From contig NZ_VILB01000001.1 of NCBI RefSeq assembly GCF_009712035.1, positions 1 through 64,000 of the forward strand: a stretch of DNA of 64,000 bases, written 5' to 3'. How positions within the stretch are numbered: the first letter of the stretch is position 1; each line of letters starts with the position of its first letter. The DNA comes from Anabaena sp. UHCC 0187 (GTDB taxonomy: Bacteria > Cyanobacteriota > Cyanobacteriia > Cyanobacteriales > Nostocaceae). Under the pieces are notes generated by a model. It made no database searches, was not told the origin of the DNA, and was given only the letters and a program-made list of their open reading frames with translations. Shown here in pieces: positions 25,763 through 33,760 of this stretch. Both the position numbers and the translations under genes were made by a program.

Positions 25763-25796
25763 CCCCCAATTACCTTGAAGTGAAAAGGCTTGGGGG
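25763..25796 (+). terminator. Hairpin between ABC ATPase and cyclase genes
   Basis: CCCCCAA pairs with TTGGGGG across a 20-nt loop and is followed by ATTATTTGTT, a weak T-rich tail. It probably ends the ABC ATPase transcript, or lies in the leader of the cyclase-family gene 40 bp downstream. Confidence 0.5.
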
Positions 25797-25835
25797 ATTA
25801 TTTGTTAAAATATCCTAAACTTAGGAATAAATCCT

Positions 25836-26561
25836 TTGACCAGCAAAAATCCCCAACAATCAAGTAATATTAGTTACTCTCGCGTTATCCATCTCAGCCA
25901 TCGGATTGATACAAATATACCTACATGGACAGGTGATCCACCCGTAGAATTTACCAGTGTTGCCGAAATCCAAGATGATGGTTATTACTTACGACGCTTT
26001 GCTTTGGGAGAACATAGCGCCACTCATATTAATGCCCCCAATAGTTTTTATAGTAGCGGTACAAGTATTGACCAGTATCCAGCATCATCATTAATATTAC
26101 CTGCTATAGTTATTAATATTTGCGACCAAGCGGCAGTGAATGCTGATTATGTCTTAACTATTAGCGATGTCCAAACTTGGGAAACTGAATTTGGGGAAAT
26201 TCCCCTAGGTAGTTTAGTGATACTATATACTGGTTGGCAAGAAAAATGGTTAAATCAAAAGACGTTTTTTAACCAAGATAAACATGGAAAAATGCACTTT
26301 CCCGGTTTTAGCTATGATGCAACTGAGTTTTTAATTACACATAGACAAATTGCTGGAGTGGGCATTGATACTCATGGTGTAGATTCTGGGCAGAATACCA
26401 ATTTTACTATTAATCGTTTGCTGTTGGAGCGATCGCTAATTGTGATCGAAAATCTCACGAATTTAGATCAGTTACCACCCCAAGGTACTACCTTAATCAT
26501 TGGGATTCTCAGGTTGAGAGGAGGTTCTGGTTCTCCCGCTGGGATAATGGCATTATTTTAA
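25836..26561 (+). CDS. Cyclase-family (kynurenine formamidase-like) hydrolase
   Basis: A 241-residue protein of the cyclase/KynB family (LSHRIDTNIPTWTGDPPVEF at the N-terminus, VGIDTHGVDSGQ near the C-terminus). In the canonical metal site HxGTHxDxPxHF this protein reads HSATHINAPNSF: the first two His are kept, but the Asp is Asn and the last His is Ser. Metal binding or activity may therefore differ from KynB. The likely start is TTG at 25836, because no ATG fits the family N-terminus. A strong terminator follows. Confidence 0.8.
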   Translation: MTSKNPQQSSNISYSRVIHLSHRIDTNIPTWTGDPPVEFTSVAEIQDDGYYLRRFALGEHSATHINAPNSFYSSGTSIDQYPASSLILPAIVINICDQAAVNADYVLTISDVQTWETEFGEIPLGSLVILYTGWQEKWLNQKTFFNQDKHGKMHFPGFSYDATEFLITHRQIAGVGIDTHGVDSGQNTNFTINRLLLERSLIVIENLTNLDQLPPQGTTLIIGILRLRGGSGSPAGIMALF

Positions 26562-26583
26562 ATTTCTATGCACTTCTTAACAA

Positions 26584-26616
26584 ATAAAGGGGATCTAAAA
26601 CTAGATCCCCTTTATT
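26584..26616 (+). terminator. Terminator after cyclase-family gene
   Basis: TAAAGGGGATCT pairs with AGATCCCCTTTA over a 6-nt loop, 25 bp after the stop codon. The stem is perfect over eleven GC/AT pairs. Confidence 0.8.
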
Positions 26617-26820
26617 GTTTCTAACATAACGCAACTTATTACTAATTTTTAGCAATACTGCAAGTTAGATTTTGAACTGAATGAGAATTACTGAATGGGA
26701 AGTTGCTATTTTTTTAGTCAAGAGTAGAAATTTGATAAATCACACAACTACCCTTGCAACTAACTTTAGCTTGAAAACTGGAGGCTTGAGACTTTGAATT
26801 TTAGACTCTTGCCAGCAGTT

Positions 26821-27015
26821 TTAGATTTCACCATTAACCTGCATTTGATGGACTTGGTCTGCCAATTCTTGGCAACTTTGATCATCTAACTTGTCAATTG
26901 CCAACATTCCCATGAGAATAACTTCTTTCAAAGTTAAGCGAGTTGAATGTGCCTGTTTTTGCACAATCTCCTTAATGATGGGAGATACACCGATTGCTGT
27001 ACTAGCTCTAGCCAC
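26821..27015 (-). CDS. Small protein of unknown function
   Basis: A 64-residue protein with a helical, Lys/Glu-balanced sequence (ASTAIGVSPIIKEIVQKQAH...LTLKEVILMGMLAIDKL). It has no signal peptide or membrane helix. The look is that of a small DNA-binding or antitoxin-type protein, but no toxin gene adjoins it and I do not recognise a family. The coding potential (good residue mix, no neighbours in other frames) makes it more likely real than not. Confidence 0.5.
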   Translation of the reverse strand: MARASTAIGVSPIIKEIVQKQAHSTRLTLKEVILMGMLAIDKLDDQSCQELADQVHQMQVNGEI

Positions 27016-27806
27016 GTTATAAAAGGAAACATTAAAGACTTCGGATAAATCTTAGCACTTTTTACGAAGTTATTCTACATCCCCGGAACTGATCTACTTT
27101 AGTTTCGATAAATCTTCATATGTCTAATCCAGACTATAAATAGCAAACAGACCTAATAATTCTGCAAATCTAACTTTTAGACTACGGACATAACTCTTCT
27201 GTAGCAAGCATTTCCACGATTTACTTATTTTGCTGCACATAGCTATGTTTTTGAAATTACACCATGAAATTACATATTTCTTGCCTGTATTAATTACAAA
27301 GATATTTAACTCAGTAAGCGCAAATAAACGTATATGTCTAGAAAAATAATATGTCATGTAACCCTTGTAGATTAAGAATTTTAGCCTTTTGCTTCTATTT
27401 TCTTACAAATAAATATTGATACTGAAATAATTATTTATTAATTTTTCTTACAACTCACATCACAATCCATCTGTAATTGTCATCTATCAAAAGTATGAAA
27501 CCCAAAAATTTAGTAGATATTAAAAGAATAGGTAGTTGAAAAATGATGGTGAAAGATAGACAGACAAAAAGCTATAAAGCTTATATAGTAAGTTTTTTGA
27601 AGCCTAAAAGCCCCAAAATTTAGTATCTATTAATCATAACTAGAGAGGATGGCTGATAGCTGAGGGAATCTGATACCGTTAGATTGATTAACAATGTTAA
27701 ATATTGTGAACTACCAAAATAGATAGAAATCGAAATCTTCCTGAATTCACTTAGTTAAGGCTGTCATAAGAAAAAGTAGTGAATACGCACAAGGAATAAA
27801 ACAACG
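27016..27806. other. Long non-coding spacer with a 110-bp-offset direct repeat
   Basis: I see no convincing gene in 790 bp; the open frame at 27124-27357 on the minus strand has a poor, cysteine- and lysine-scattered composition. Two 23-bp near-identical motifs, CCCAAAAATTTAGTAGATAT and CCCCAAAATTTAGTATCTAT, each followed by TAA, lie at 27501-27523 and 27611-27633, exactly 110 bp apart. They are 174 bp upstream of the SGNH hydrolase gene, and may be regulatory. Confidence 0.45.
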
Positions 27807-28940
27807 ATGAGTGAACCTTATCTGTTGGCGGCAAGTTTGTTAACAGGATTAGTCATACCAACATCAACAATTCCCCAGATACCCAATTTTCCGGACGATT
27901 TTCTATCCTTATCGGATTTAGCCCAGGGTTTCCAGTCTTACGACACCGAAAAAACCTCTCCTCGTCAAATTGCTGTACCTGAATTTAGTAGTCAAGCTGA
28001 AAAGTCCACAGCAGTAGGAAAAAGTTTCTCGAATATTGATAAATTATTCCCAGAATTTAGTGGCGGAACTTTGTCCCCAGAGGAACAATCATCAGCTATC
28101 GGGAAAAACCTCCCTAGTCTGGGGATTCTGCTATCAGAATTTAGACGGAATGGGTTATCAGCACCGACAAAATCATCATTCAACTTCAATTCCCAAACAA
28201 CTAAAACTAAGTCACCGGTTTCTGGCAGCCAACTTTACCAGCAAAGACTAGCATCACTCAGAACGGGTCAAATCTATACACGTATCGATAATGATGAGAA
28301 TGTAGAATCATCCTGGGAGTCAGAAAAAGCATCTAAACTCACTTATCAAGATTGGAAAAGCCTATTAGCTATGGAAGCTAAAGCTATTAATAAAGGTCAA
28401 GGTACAAATCGTTTGAGTATCTTGGTAGGTGATTCTTTAAGTTTGTGGTTTCCGAAAGACAAACTCCCTACGGGTAAATTATGGCTAAATCAAGGCATAT
28501 CTGGAGATACTTCCGAGGGTGTTTCTAAAAGATTGTCAGCATTTTCGACAACCAGACCAGATGTAATTTATTTAATGATTGGCATTAATGATTTACGTAA
28601 GGGTGCTACTAACCAATCAATTTTGGTGAATTCCTCACGGATTATTCACAGCTTACGTCAGAGTCATCCCAGAAGTCAGATTATTGTCCAATCTATTTTA
28701 CCTGTACGCTCTCAGAAAATTCCTAATAGCCGTATTCGTCACATTAACTCCCAACTTGCCGTCATTGCGAGAAAGCAAGGCGCGAATTATCTGAATATTC
28801 ACAATTGGTTTACGGATATTGATGGTAACTTGCGACCTGAATTAACTACGGATGGATTGCATTTATCCCCAGCAGGATATCAAGTGTGGCAATTCGCACT
28901 AGAGCAAATAGAATATAGAGTTGCTCAAACTTACAATTGA
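27807..28940 (+). CDS. SGNH/GDSL-family hydrolase
   Basis: A 377-residue protein. The first 25 residues are hydrophobic (MSEPYLLAASLLTGLVIPTS) and may act as a weak signal or anchor; residues 26-195 are a low-complexity Ser/Gln-rich linker. The SGNH esterase domain is C-terminal: block I LVGDSLSLWF (catalytic Ser), block II NQGISGDTS (oxyanion Gly), block III MIGINDLRKG (Asn) and block V TTDGLHLSPAGY (catalytic Asp and His). Substrates of this branch are acyl esters of lipids or surface glycans; the real one is unknown. Confidence 0.88.
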   Translation: MSEPYLLAASLLTGLVIPTSTIPQIPNFPDDFLSLSDLAQGFQSYDTEKTSPRQIAVPEFSSQAEKSTAVGKSFSNIDKLFPEFSGGTLSPEEQSSAIGKNLPSLGILLSEFRRNGLSAPTKSSFNFNSQTTKTKSPVSGSQLYQQRLASLRTGQIYTRIDNDENVESSWESEKASKLTYQDWKSLLAMEAKAINKGQGTNRLSILVGDSLSLWFPKDKLPTGKLWLNQGISGDTSEGVSKRLSAFSTTRPDVIYLMIGINDLRKGATNQSILVNSSRIIHSLRQSHPRSQIIVQSILPVRSQKIPNSRIRHINSQLAVIARKQGANYLNIHNWFTDIDGNLRPELTTDGLHLSPAGYQVWQFALEQIEYRVAQTYN

Positions 28941-29000
28941 GGTTGATTCTCCACCCCTGTAACCTTAACTGTCCTTTAGGCAAGGGATGAAAGCCAGCCA

Positions 29001-29030
29001 GAGGCTTTAGCCTCCACTGAAAGTTTTTTT
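29001..29030 (+). terminator. Hairpin with T-run after SGNH hydrolase gene
   Basis: GAGGCTTTAGCCTC is a palindrome followed nine bases later by seven T residues. It could end the hydrolase transcript, or be the left-end hairpin of the IS200/IS605-like element whose tnpB starts at 29134. Confidence 0.5.
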
Positions 29031-29133
29031 GTTGACAAGATTATGCTTTGTGAACTAGCATAGCTTTGTGGTGTTTAGGTCGAAACCATACTATGGCTAA
29101 CGCCACGCTACGCTATCGACAGGCTCAGTAACC

Positions 29134-30360
29134 ATGATAATTTACGAGTTCAAAGTCAAAGGAAAGGATAGGCAGTATCGCGCAATAGATGAGGCTATTC
29201 GTGCATCTCAATTCATTCAAAATAAATGTTTAAGATATTGGATGGATAACAAAGGTGCGACGAAGTATGATCTCAATAAATATTGCGCGATTTTGGCATC
29301 TGAATTTTCTTTTGCGGATGAACTTAATTCAATGGCTAGACAATCTGCTGCGGAACGTTCTTGGAGTGCAATAGCTCGATTTTACGACAATTGCAAAAAT
29401 AAAATTAAAGGCAAAAAGGGATTTCCAAAATTCAAAAAGAATTGCCGCTCAGTTGAATACAAAGTTAGCGGCTGGAAATTATCACCAAACCGAAAATCAA
29501 TTACTTTCTCTGACAAGAAAGGCATAGGTACTCTGAAGTTAAAAGGTACTTATGATCTTAATTTCTATGATATTAAACAAATTAAGCGCGTTCGTCTAGT
29601 CCGTCGGGCTGATGGATATTATACTCAATTTGCAATTGATGTCAAAATTAGAATTGAATCTCAACCAACGAATCAAATAATTGGGTTAGATGTGGGCTTA
29701 AAGTATTTCATTGCTGACTCAAAAGGTAATGTAGAACCTGCTCCACAATTCTATAGAAAGTCAGATAAGCAGTTAAGTCGAGCTAATCGTAAAAAATCCA
29801 AGAAGTTCAACACAGACAAAAAGAAAGCTAAACAACCACAATCCAAGAACTATTTAAAAGCTAAAAATAGGTATGCCCGTAAACATTTAAGAGTAAGTAG
29901 GCAGCGAAAAGAATATTGCAAGAGATTAGCATATTCCGTGATCCAATCTAACGATTTGGTGGCTTATGAAGACTTAAATATTAAAGGCATGGTAAGAAAC
30001 CGACATTTAGCGGTGGGAATTTCTGATGCTGGCTGGGCAACTTTTCGACAATGGCTAGAATATTTTGGATATAAATATGGGAAGGTAACGGTTGCCGTTC
30101 CTCCCCATAATACTTCTCAAAATTGTTCTAATTGTGGCCAAAAAGTGAAAAAATCCCTATCAACTAGAACCCATAATTGTCATCATTGTGGGTTCGGAGA
30201 AGATAGAGATGTTAATGCCAGCATCAATATCCTAAAATTAGGATTAACTACGGTAGGGCATACCGGAAGCTACGCTACAGGAGATTTGCCCTCTTGGGCG
30301 ATTGGTGCAAACCTGTCGTCTAACGGCGAGTCTGTGAATGTAGAATCCCCGCGTCTTTAG
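29134..30360 (+). CDS. tnpB: RNA-guided endonuclease TnpB (IS200/IS605 OrfB)
   Basis: A 408-residue TnpB with an N-terminal OrfB helix-turn-helix part, a RuvC-like domain and a zinc finger. The three catalytic acids are visible: Asp in IIGLDVGLKYF, Glu in VAYEDLNIKG and Asp in GEDRDVNASIN. The Cys4 zinc ribbon CSNCG...CHHCG lies between them. No stop, frameshift or missing catalytic residue is apparent, so the protein may be active. There is no tnpA beside it, so it belongs to the tnpB-only (ISIS1341-like) group that would need TnpA in trans. The stop codon falls inside the right-end hairpin. Confidence 0.95.
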   Translation: MIIYEFKVKGKDRQYRAIDEAIRASQFIQNKCLRYWMDNKGATKYDLNKYCAILASEFSFADELNSMARQSAAERSWSAIARFYDNCKNKIKGKKGFPKFKKNCRSVEYKVSGWKLSPNRKSITFSDKKGIGTLKLKGTYDLNFYDIKQIKRVRLVRRADGYYTQFAIDVKIRIESQPTNQIIGLDVGLKYFIADSKGNVEPAPQFYRKSDKQLSRANRKKSKKFNTDKKKAKQPQSKNYLKAKNRYARKHLRVSRQRKEYCKRLAYSVIQSNDLVAYEDLNIKGMVRNRHLAVGISDAGWATFRQWLEYFGYKYGKVTVAVPPHNTSQNCSNCGQKVKKSLSTRTHNCHHCGFGEDRDVNASINILKLGLTTVGHTGSYATGDLPSWAIGANLSSNGESVNVESPRL

Positions 30361-30376
30361 ACCGGGGAGTGTCAAG
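30346..30376 (+). ncRNA. Right-end hairpin / 3' part of omega RNA
   Basis: TCCCCGCGTCTTTAGACCGG and the bases after it fold into a hairpin (30346-30368) overlapping the tnpB stop codon. GTGTCAAG follows, the kind of right-end boundary seen in IS200/IS605 elements. In studied TnpB systems the guide RNA scaffold spans the 3' end of tnpB and ends at this boundary, with the guide read from the flanking DNA (here from about 30377). The 5' end of the RNA cannot be read from sequence. Confidence 0.6.
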
Positions 30377-30403
30377 AGCTAAAGTTATTTCACAGGTCAG
30401 GGT

Positions 30404-31318
30404 GTGAGAGCTATCACTAAATATCAAATGGTAGATCGAATAAATGATATCGCTTGGCAAGCTCACCAGGGCAGCGTTGCCGCGATTATTCAAGTATTAA
30501 ATGAAAAGCTAGTTATGTCTGGTGTCAGAACTAGAGCCGTTTTTGCGGGTGGTGTGTTACAACTTTTGTGTGAAGCGGCTACGGTAGAGCAATTGGAGCA
30601 AACTACCTTAGTACCAAAAACCCAAGAAATCTTGGAGTCACTTGCACCGCGTCATATTCGCCGGGTTAATATTAATAGTCGAATTGTTCGAGAAGAACAA
30701 CTACTATGGTTGGATGAAATTCACCGTGATCCTGAAAATCAATTGCTATGGTCACAGGAAATTATCCTATCCCAACCAAATTTGTTTAAGCGGTTAATTT
30801 CCAATTTCACTGAAGCTGCTACTAAATCAAGAAGACCTATTTTAGCGCAACCCCAATCTTTACTCAAGAATCCAGATCAAGGCAAAATTTCCGTCAAAAC
30901 TTTAGTCATGACGGTTTCTGGTTTATCTTCAGTAATTTTACTAGCTTGGCTACTTGATGTTAGGTTTGGTAATACATTGAAAAATCTTTTACCATTGACA
31001 GGTTTTCCATCTTCGCAAACAGCTAACCAGGGACAACCAGAATTGTCAAATCGTCCTAGTAGCCAAAGTTTTTCCGCTCCATCTGATGATCCATTTGCCG
31101 CATCTGTGCGACTGGCTAACCAAGCTACTGCGGCGGGTAAAACAGCTATGACTTCAACTCAGTGGTTAGAATTAGCTGCTACTTGGCAACGGGCTTCTGA
31201 TTTAATGGGTCAGGTTGCCCCCAGCCATAGCCGCTATCAAGAAGCACAGATTAGAACTAAGTTGTATAAGAAGTTTAGTGAGGTAGCTGAAAAAGAAGCC
31301 CAGAAGAATGAATCGTAA
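30404..31318 (+). CDS. Conserved cyanobacterial protein with one membrane helix
   Basis: A 304-residue protein starting with GTG (MRAITKYQMVDRINDIAWQA). The first 165 residues are soluble and contain LNEKLVMSGVRTRAVFAGGVLQLLCEAAT; one transmembrane helix follows (LVMTVSGLSSVILLAWLLDV, about residues 166-185); the C-terminal 110 residues are soluble with a helical end that looks like a single TPR-like hairpin (WLELAATWQRASDLMGQV). I recall similar proteins across filamentous cyanobacteria, with no known function. Confidence 0.75.
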   Translation: MRAITKYQMVDRINDIAWQAHQGSVAAIIQVLNEKLVMSGVRTRAVFAGGVLQLLCEAATVEQLEQTTLVPKTQEILESLAPRHIRRVNINSRIVREEQLLWLDEIHRDPENQLLWSQEIILSQPNLFKRLISNFTEAATKSRRPILAQPQSLLKNPDQGKISVKTLVMTVSGLSSVILLAWLLDVRFGNTLKNLLPLTGFPSSQTANQGQPELSNRPSSQSFSAPSDDPFAASVRLANQATAAGKTAMTSTQWLELAATWQRASDLMGQVAPSHSRYQEAQIRTKLYKKFSEVAEKEAQKNES

Positions 31319-31337
31319 GTTAAATTTTTAACTTCAA

Positions 31338-32303
31338 CTACGCACTCATTTCTAACATCCGTTGCATTGGTCGTAGTGCTGCTGTGCGGAGTTCTTCTGC
31401 TAAGGTAATTTCTGGGGTGCGATAATTCATGGCTAAATACAGTTTTTCTAAGGTGTTTAGCCGCATAAATGGACATTCGTTACAGTTACAATCACTTTGC
31501 GGTGGTGCGGGAATAAAGTGTTTGTCAGGTGCTAGTTTTTGCATCTGGTGAATGATTCCCGGCTCTGTAGCTACGATGAATTCTTGACTAGGGCTGGTTT
31601 GACAATAATTGAGTAAGGCGGCTGTAGAGCCAATAAAGCTGGCGTGACGCAAGACGCTGGTTTCACATTCGGGGTGAGCGATCGCTTCCGCTTGGGGATG
31701 TGTAATTTTTAACTGGACTATTTTCTTTTCGGAAAAAGTTTCATGGACAATACAGCTACCTTGCCATAACAGCATTTCCCGTCCGGTTTGTTCCATCACA
31801 TACCGTCCCAAGTTCCGATCTGGGGCGAAAATAATCGGCTGTTCCTGGGGTATTTGCTGGACAATTTTCACAGCGTTGGAACTGGTACAAATAATATCGC
31901 TCATGGCCTTGATTTCAGCAGAGCAGTTAATATAGGAAATGACTAAATGATCTGGGTGTGCATCTTTGAACTCTGCAAATTCTTTGGGCGGACAACTATC
32001 TGCTAAAGAACAACCTGCATTGATATCTGGTAACAATACCAATTTATCAGGGTTAAGGATTTTGGCGGTTTCGGCCATGAAGTGAACACCGGCAAAGACA
32101 ATGACATCGGCTTTGGTATTGGCTGCGGCTCTGGCTAATTGTAAGGAATCACCAATAAAGTCGGCAATATCTTGAATATCGGGATCTTGATAGTAGTGGG
32201 CTAATATTACCGCGTTGAGTTCTGTTTTCAGATCCTCAATAGCAGCAAATAAATCTAATGGTAGATTACCTGATTTTGACGGATTAAGTGTAGTTGTAAA
32301 CAC
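31338..32303 (-). CDS. nadA: Quinolinate synthase
   Basis: NadA condenses iminoaspartate with dihydroxyacetone phosphate to quinolinate, the de novo NAD precursor, using an oxygen-sensitive [4Fe-4S] cluster. [20 protein letters not shown] is the substrate site. The Cys residues likely to bind the cluster lie in [12 protein letters not shown], in the [12 protein letters not shown] block and in CNCNECPFM near the C-terminus. Length (321 aa) is typical. The gene is convergent with the preceding membrane protein gene, 19 bp apart. Confidence 0.95.
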   Translation of the reverse strand: MFTTTLNPSKSGNLPLDLFAAIEDLKTELNAVILAHYYQDPDIQDIADFIGDSLQLARAAANTKADVIVFAGVHFMAETAKILNPDKLVLLPDINAGCSLADSCPPKEFAEFKDAHPDHLVISYINCSAEIKAMSDIICTSSNAVKIVQQIPQEQPIIFAPDRNLGRYVMEQTGREMLLWQGSCIVHETFSEKKIVQLKITHPQAEAIAHPECETSVLRHASFIGSTAALLNYCQTSPSQEFIVATEPGIIHQMQKLAPDKHFIPAPPQSDCNCNECPFMRLNTLEKLYLAMNYRTPEITLAEELRTAALRPMQRMLEMSA

Positions 32304-32453
32304 AATTAAAAACTGCTTTTAATTACAAATTATTACGTTGTGAATTTAATTATAGTAGTTTTTACCAAAAATAGTGGGGAATTGATTTTAGCAATTTATG
32401 CCCAAATCCGGTGGAGTTTCATATCCTGGAGATATACGGCTTTTTAAAGTGGC

Positions 32454-33383
32454 ATGACCAGTCAGAAAACTCAATCAATAACCTTGAAAATTGCTGTAAT
32501 TGGCGATGTTCACGACCAATGGGAAGTGGAGGACGGCATAGCACTCAAGCATCTGGGTGTGGACTTAGTGCTGTTTGTCGGAGATTTCGGGAATGAATCG
32601 GTGGAAGTGGTAAAAGCGATCGCTTCCTTAGATATTCCTAAAGCAGCGGTAATGGGCAATCACGATGCCTGGTACTCGGCGACTGAATGGGGACGCAAAA
32701 AATGTCCTTATGACCGCACCAAGGAAGACTGGGTACAGGAACAACTCGATTTATTGGGATCTGCTCAAGTCGGTTATGGTAAGTTGGATTTTCCCCAGTG
32801 GAATTTAACTGTGGTGGGTGGTCGTCCTTTTACCTGGGGAGGACCCGAATGGCGATTTGCCCAAATGTGTCAAGAACGTTATGGTGTCTCTAGTTTGGAG
32901 GAGTCCGCAGATAAAATCGTCAAGGTGGTAAAAAGTGTTACTTATGAGAATATTATTTTTCTAGGACACAATGGACCAAGTGGTTTGGGCGATCGCGCTG
33001 AGGACCCTTGTGGCAAAGATTGGCATCCTATCGGTGGTGATTTTGGTGATCCTGATTTCGCAGAAGCAATTTCTCAAAGTCTCAACATGAAGAAAACTGT
33101 TTCTCTAGTGGCTTTTGGTCATATGCACCGGACTCTACGCCATACTAAGAAAATCCAAAGGAAGGCTGTGTTTAGAAGTCCAGAGGGGACTATTTACTTA
33201 AACGCGGCTACTGTCCCCCGAATTATTCACCAAGACGGGTTGAAGTTACGGAATTTTTCTCTGGTTGATTTGGAGGATGGTCTGGTAACAAAAGCTTCTC
33301 TGGTTTGGGTGGGTCAGGACTACCAGGTGGCTACTGAGGAAGTTTTTTATAATTCTTCGGTTTCAGTAGTGCCAATTCTGTAA
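32454..33383 (+). CDS. TIGR04168-family metallophosphoesterase
   Basis: A 309-residue calcineurin-like phosphoesterase. Metal ligands are visible: IGDVHDQW (Asp and His), FVGDFGNES (Asp), MGNHDAW (Asn, His) and later GHNGPSG and FGHMHRTLR (His pair). The family, which I recall as TIGR04168, is found in cyanobacteria and plants; substrates are not defined. The gene ends 58 bp before tRNA-Ser and is preceded by a short spacer after divergent nadA. Confidence 0.85.
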   Translation: MTSQKTQSITLKIAVIGDVHDQWEVEDGIALKHLGVDLVLFVGDFGNESVEVVKAIASLDIPKAAVMGNHDAWYSATEWGRKKCPYDRTKEDWVQEQLDLLGSAQVGYGKLDFPQWNLTVVGGRPFTWGGPEWRFAQMCQERYGVSSLEESADKIVKVVKSVTYENIIFLGHNGPSGLGDRAEDPCGKDWHPIGGDFGDPDFAEAISQSLNMKKTVSLVAFGHMHRTLRHTKKIQRKAVFRSPEGTIYLNAATVPRIIHQDGLKLRNFSLVDLEDGLVTKASLVWVGQDYQVATEEVFYNSSVSVVPIL

Positions 33384-33441
33384 TTATATGTTATGATGTT
33401 ATTTGTCAGTTTTTGTATTCTACAATTCTGGCAAATAATCT

Positions 33442-33526
33442 GGAGAGGTGGCAGAGTGGTCGATTGCGCCTGACTTGAAATCAGGTGAAGTGAAAGCTTC
33501 CGGGAGTTCGAATCTCCCCCTCTCCG
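33442..33526 (+). tRNA. tRNA-Ser (TGA)
   Basis: An 85-nt class II tRNA. The acceptor stem GGAGAGG/CCTCTCC is perfect, with discriminator G at 33526. The anticodon stem CCTGA/TCAGG closes a CTTGAAA loop (anticodon TGA). A long variable arm (TGAAGTGAAAGCTTCC) and the T arm GGGAGTTCGAATCTCCC are present. Confidence 0.97.
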
Positions 33527-33543
33527 TTTTTTTAGTTTCTATC

Positions 33544-33571
33544 TCACGCAAAGGCGCAAAGTCGCCAAGAA
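33544..33571. repeat. Dispersed ACGCAAAGGCGCAAAG repeat
   Basis: CACGCAAAGGCGCAAAGTCG is a copy of the short dispersed repeat also found at 14529-14571 and, in reverse complement, at 56199-56225. Confidence 0.6.
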
Positions 33572-33760
33572 GAGAGTAAGAGTTTGATCTGTAAATATTA
33601 AATCTGCTGTAAGGTAAGTGTCAGATTTGCTATTGCTATTATTCTAGATATAACCTTTCAAATATGTAATTCAGTAATAGGTATGATTTGCTGAGTTTAC
33701 TAATAATGCTAGGGTGTAGATAAATGTAAATATTTAGTCCTAATTAAAATTGAATTTGTC

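Noticed and set aside
27124-27357. 77-codon open frame on the minus strand
   Set aside because: Composition looks random (many isolated Cys, Lys and Phe), no ribosome-binding site, no family resemblance.
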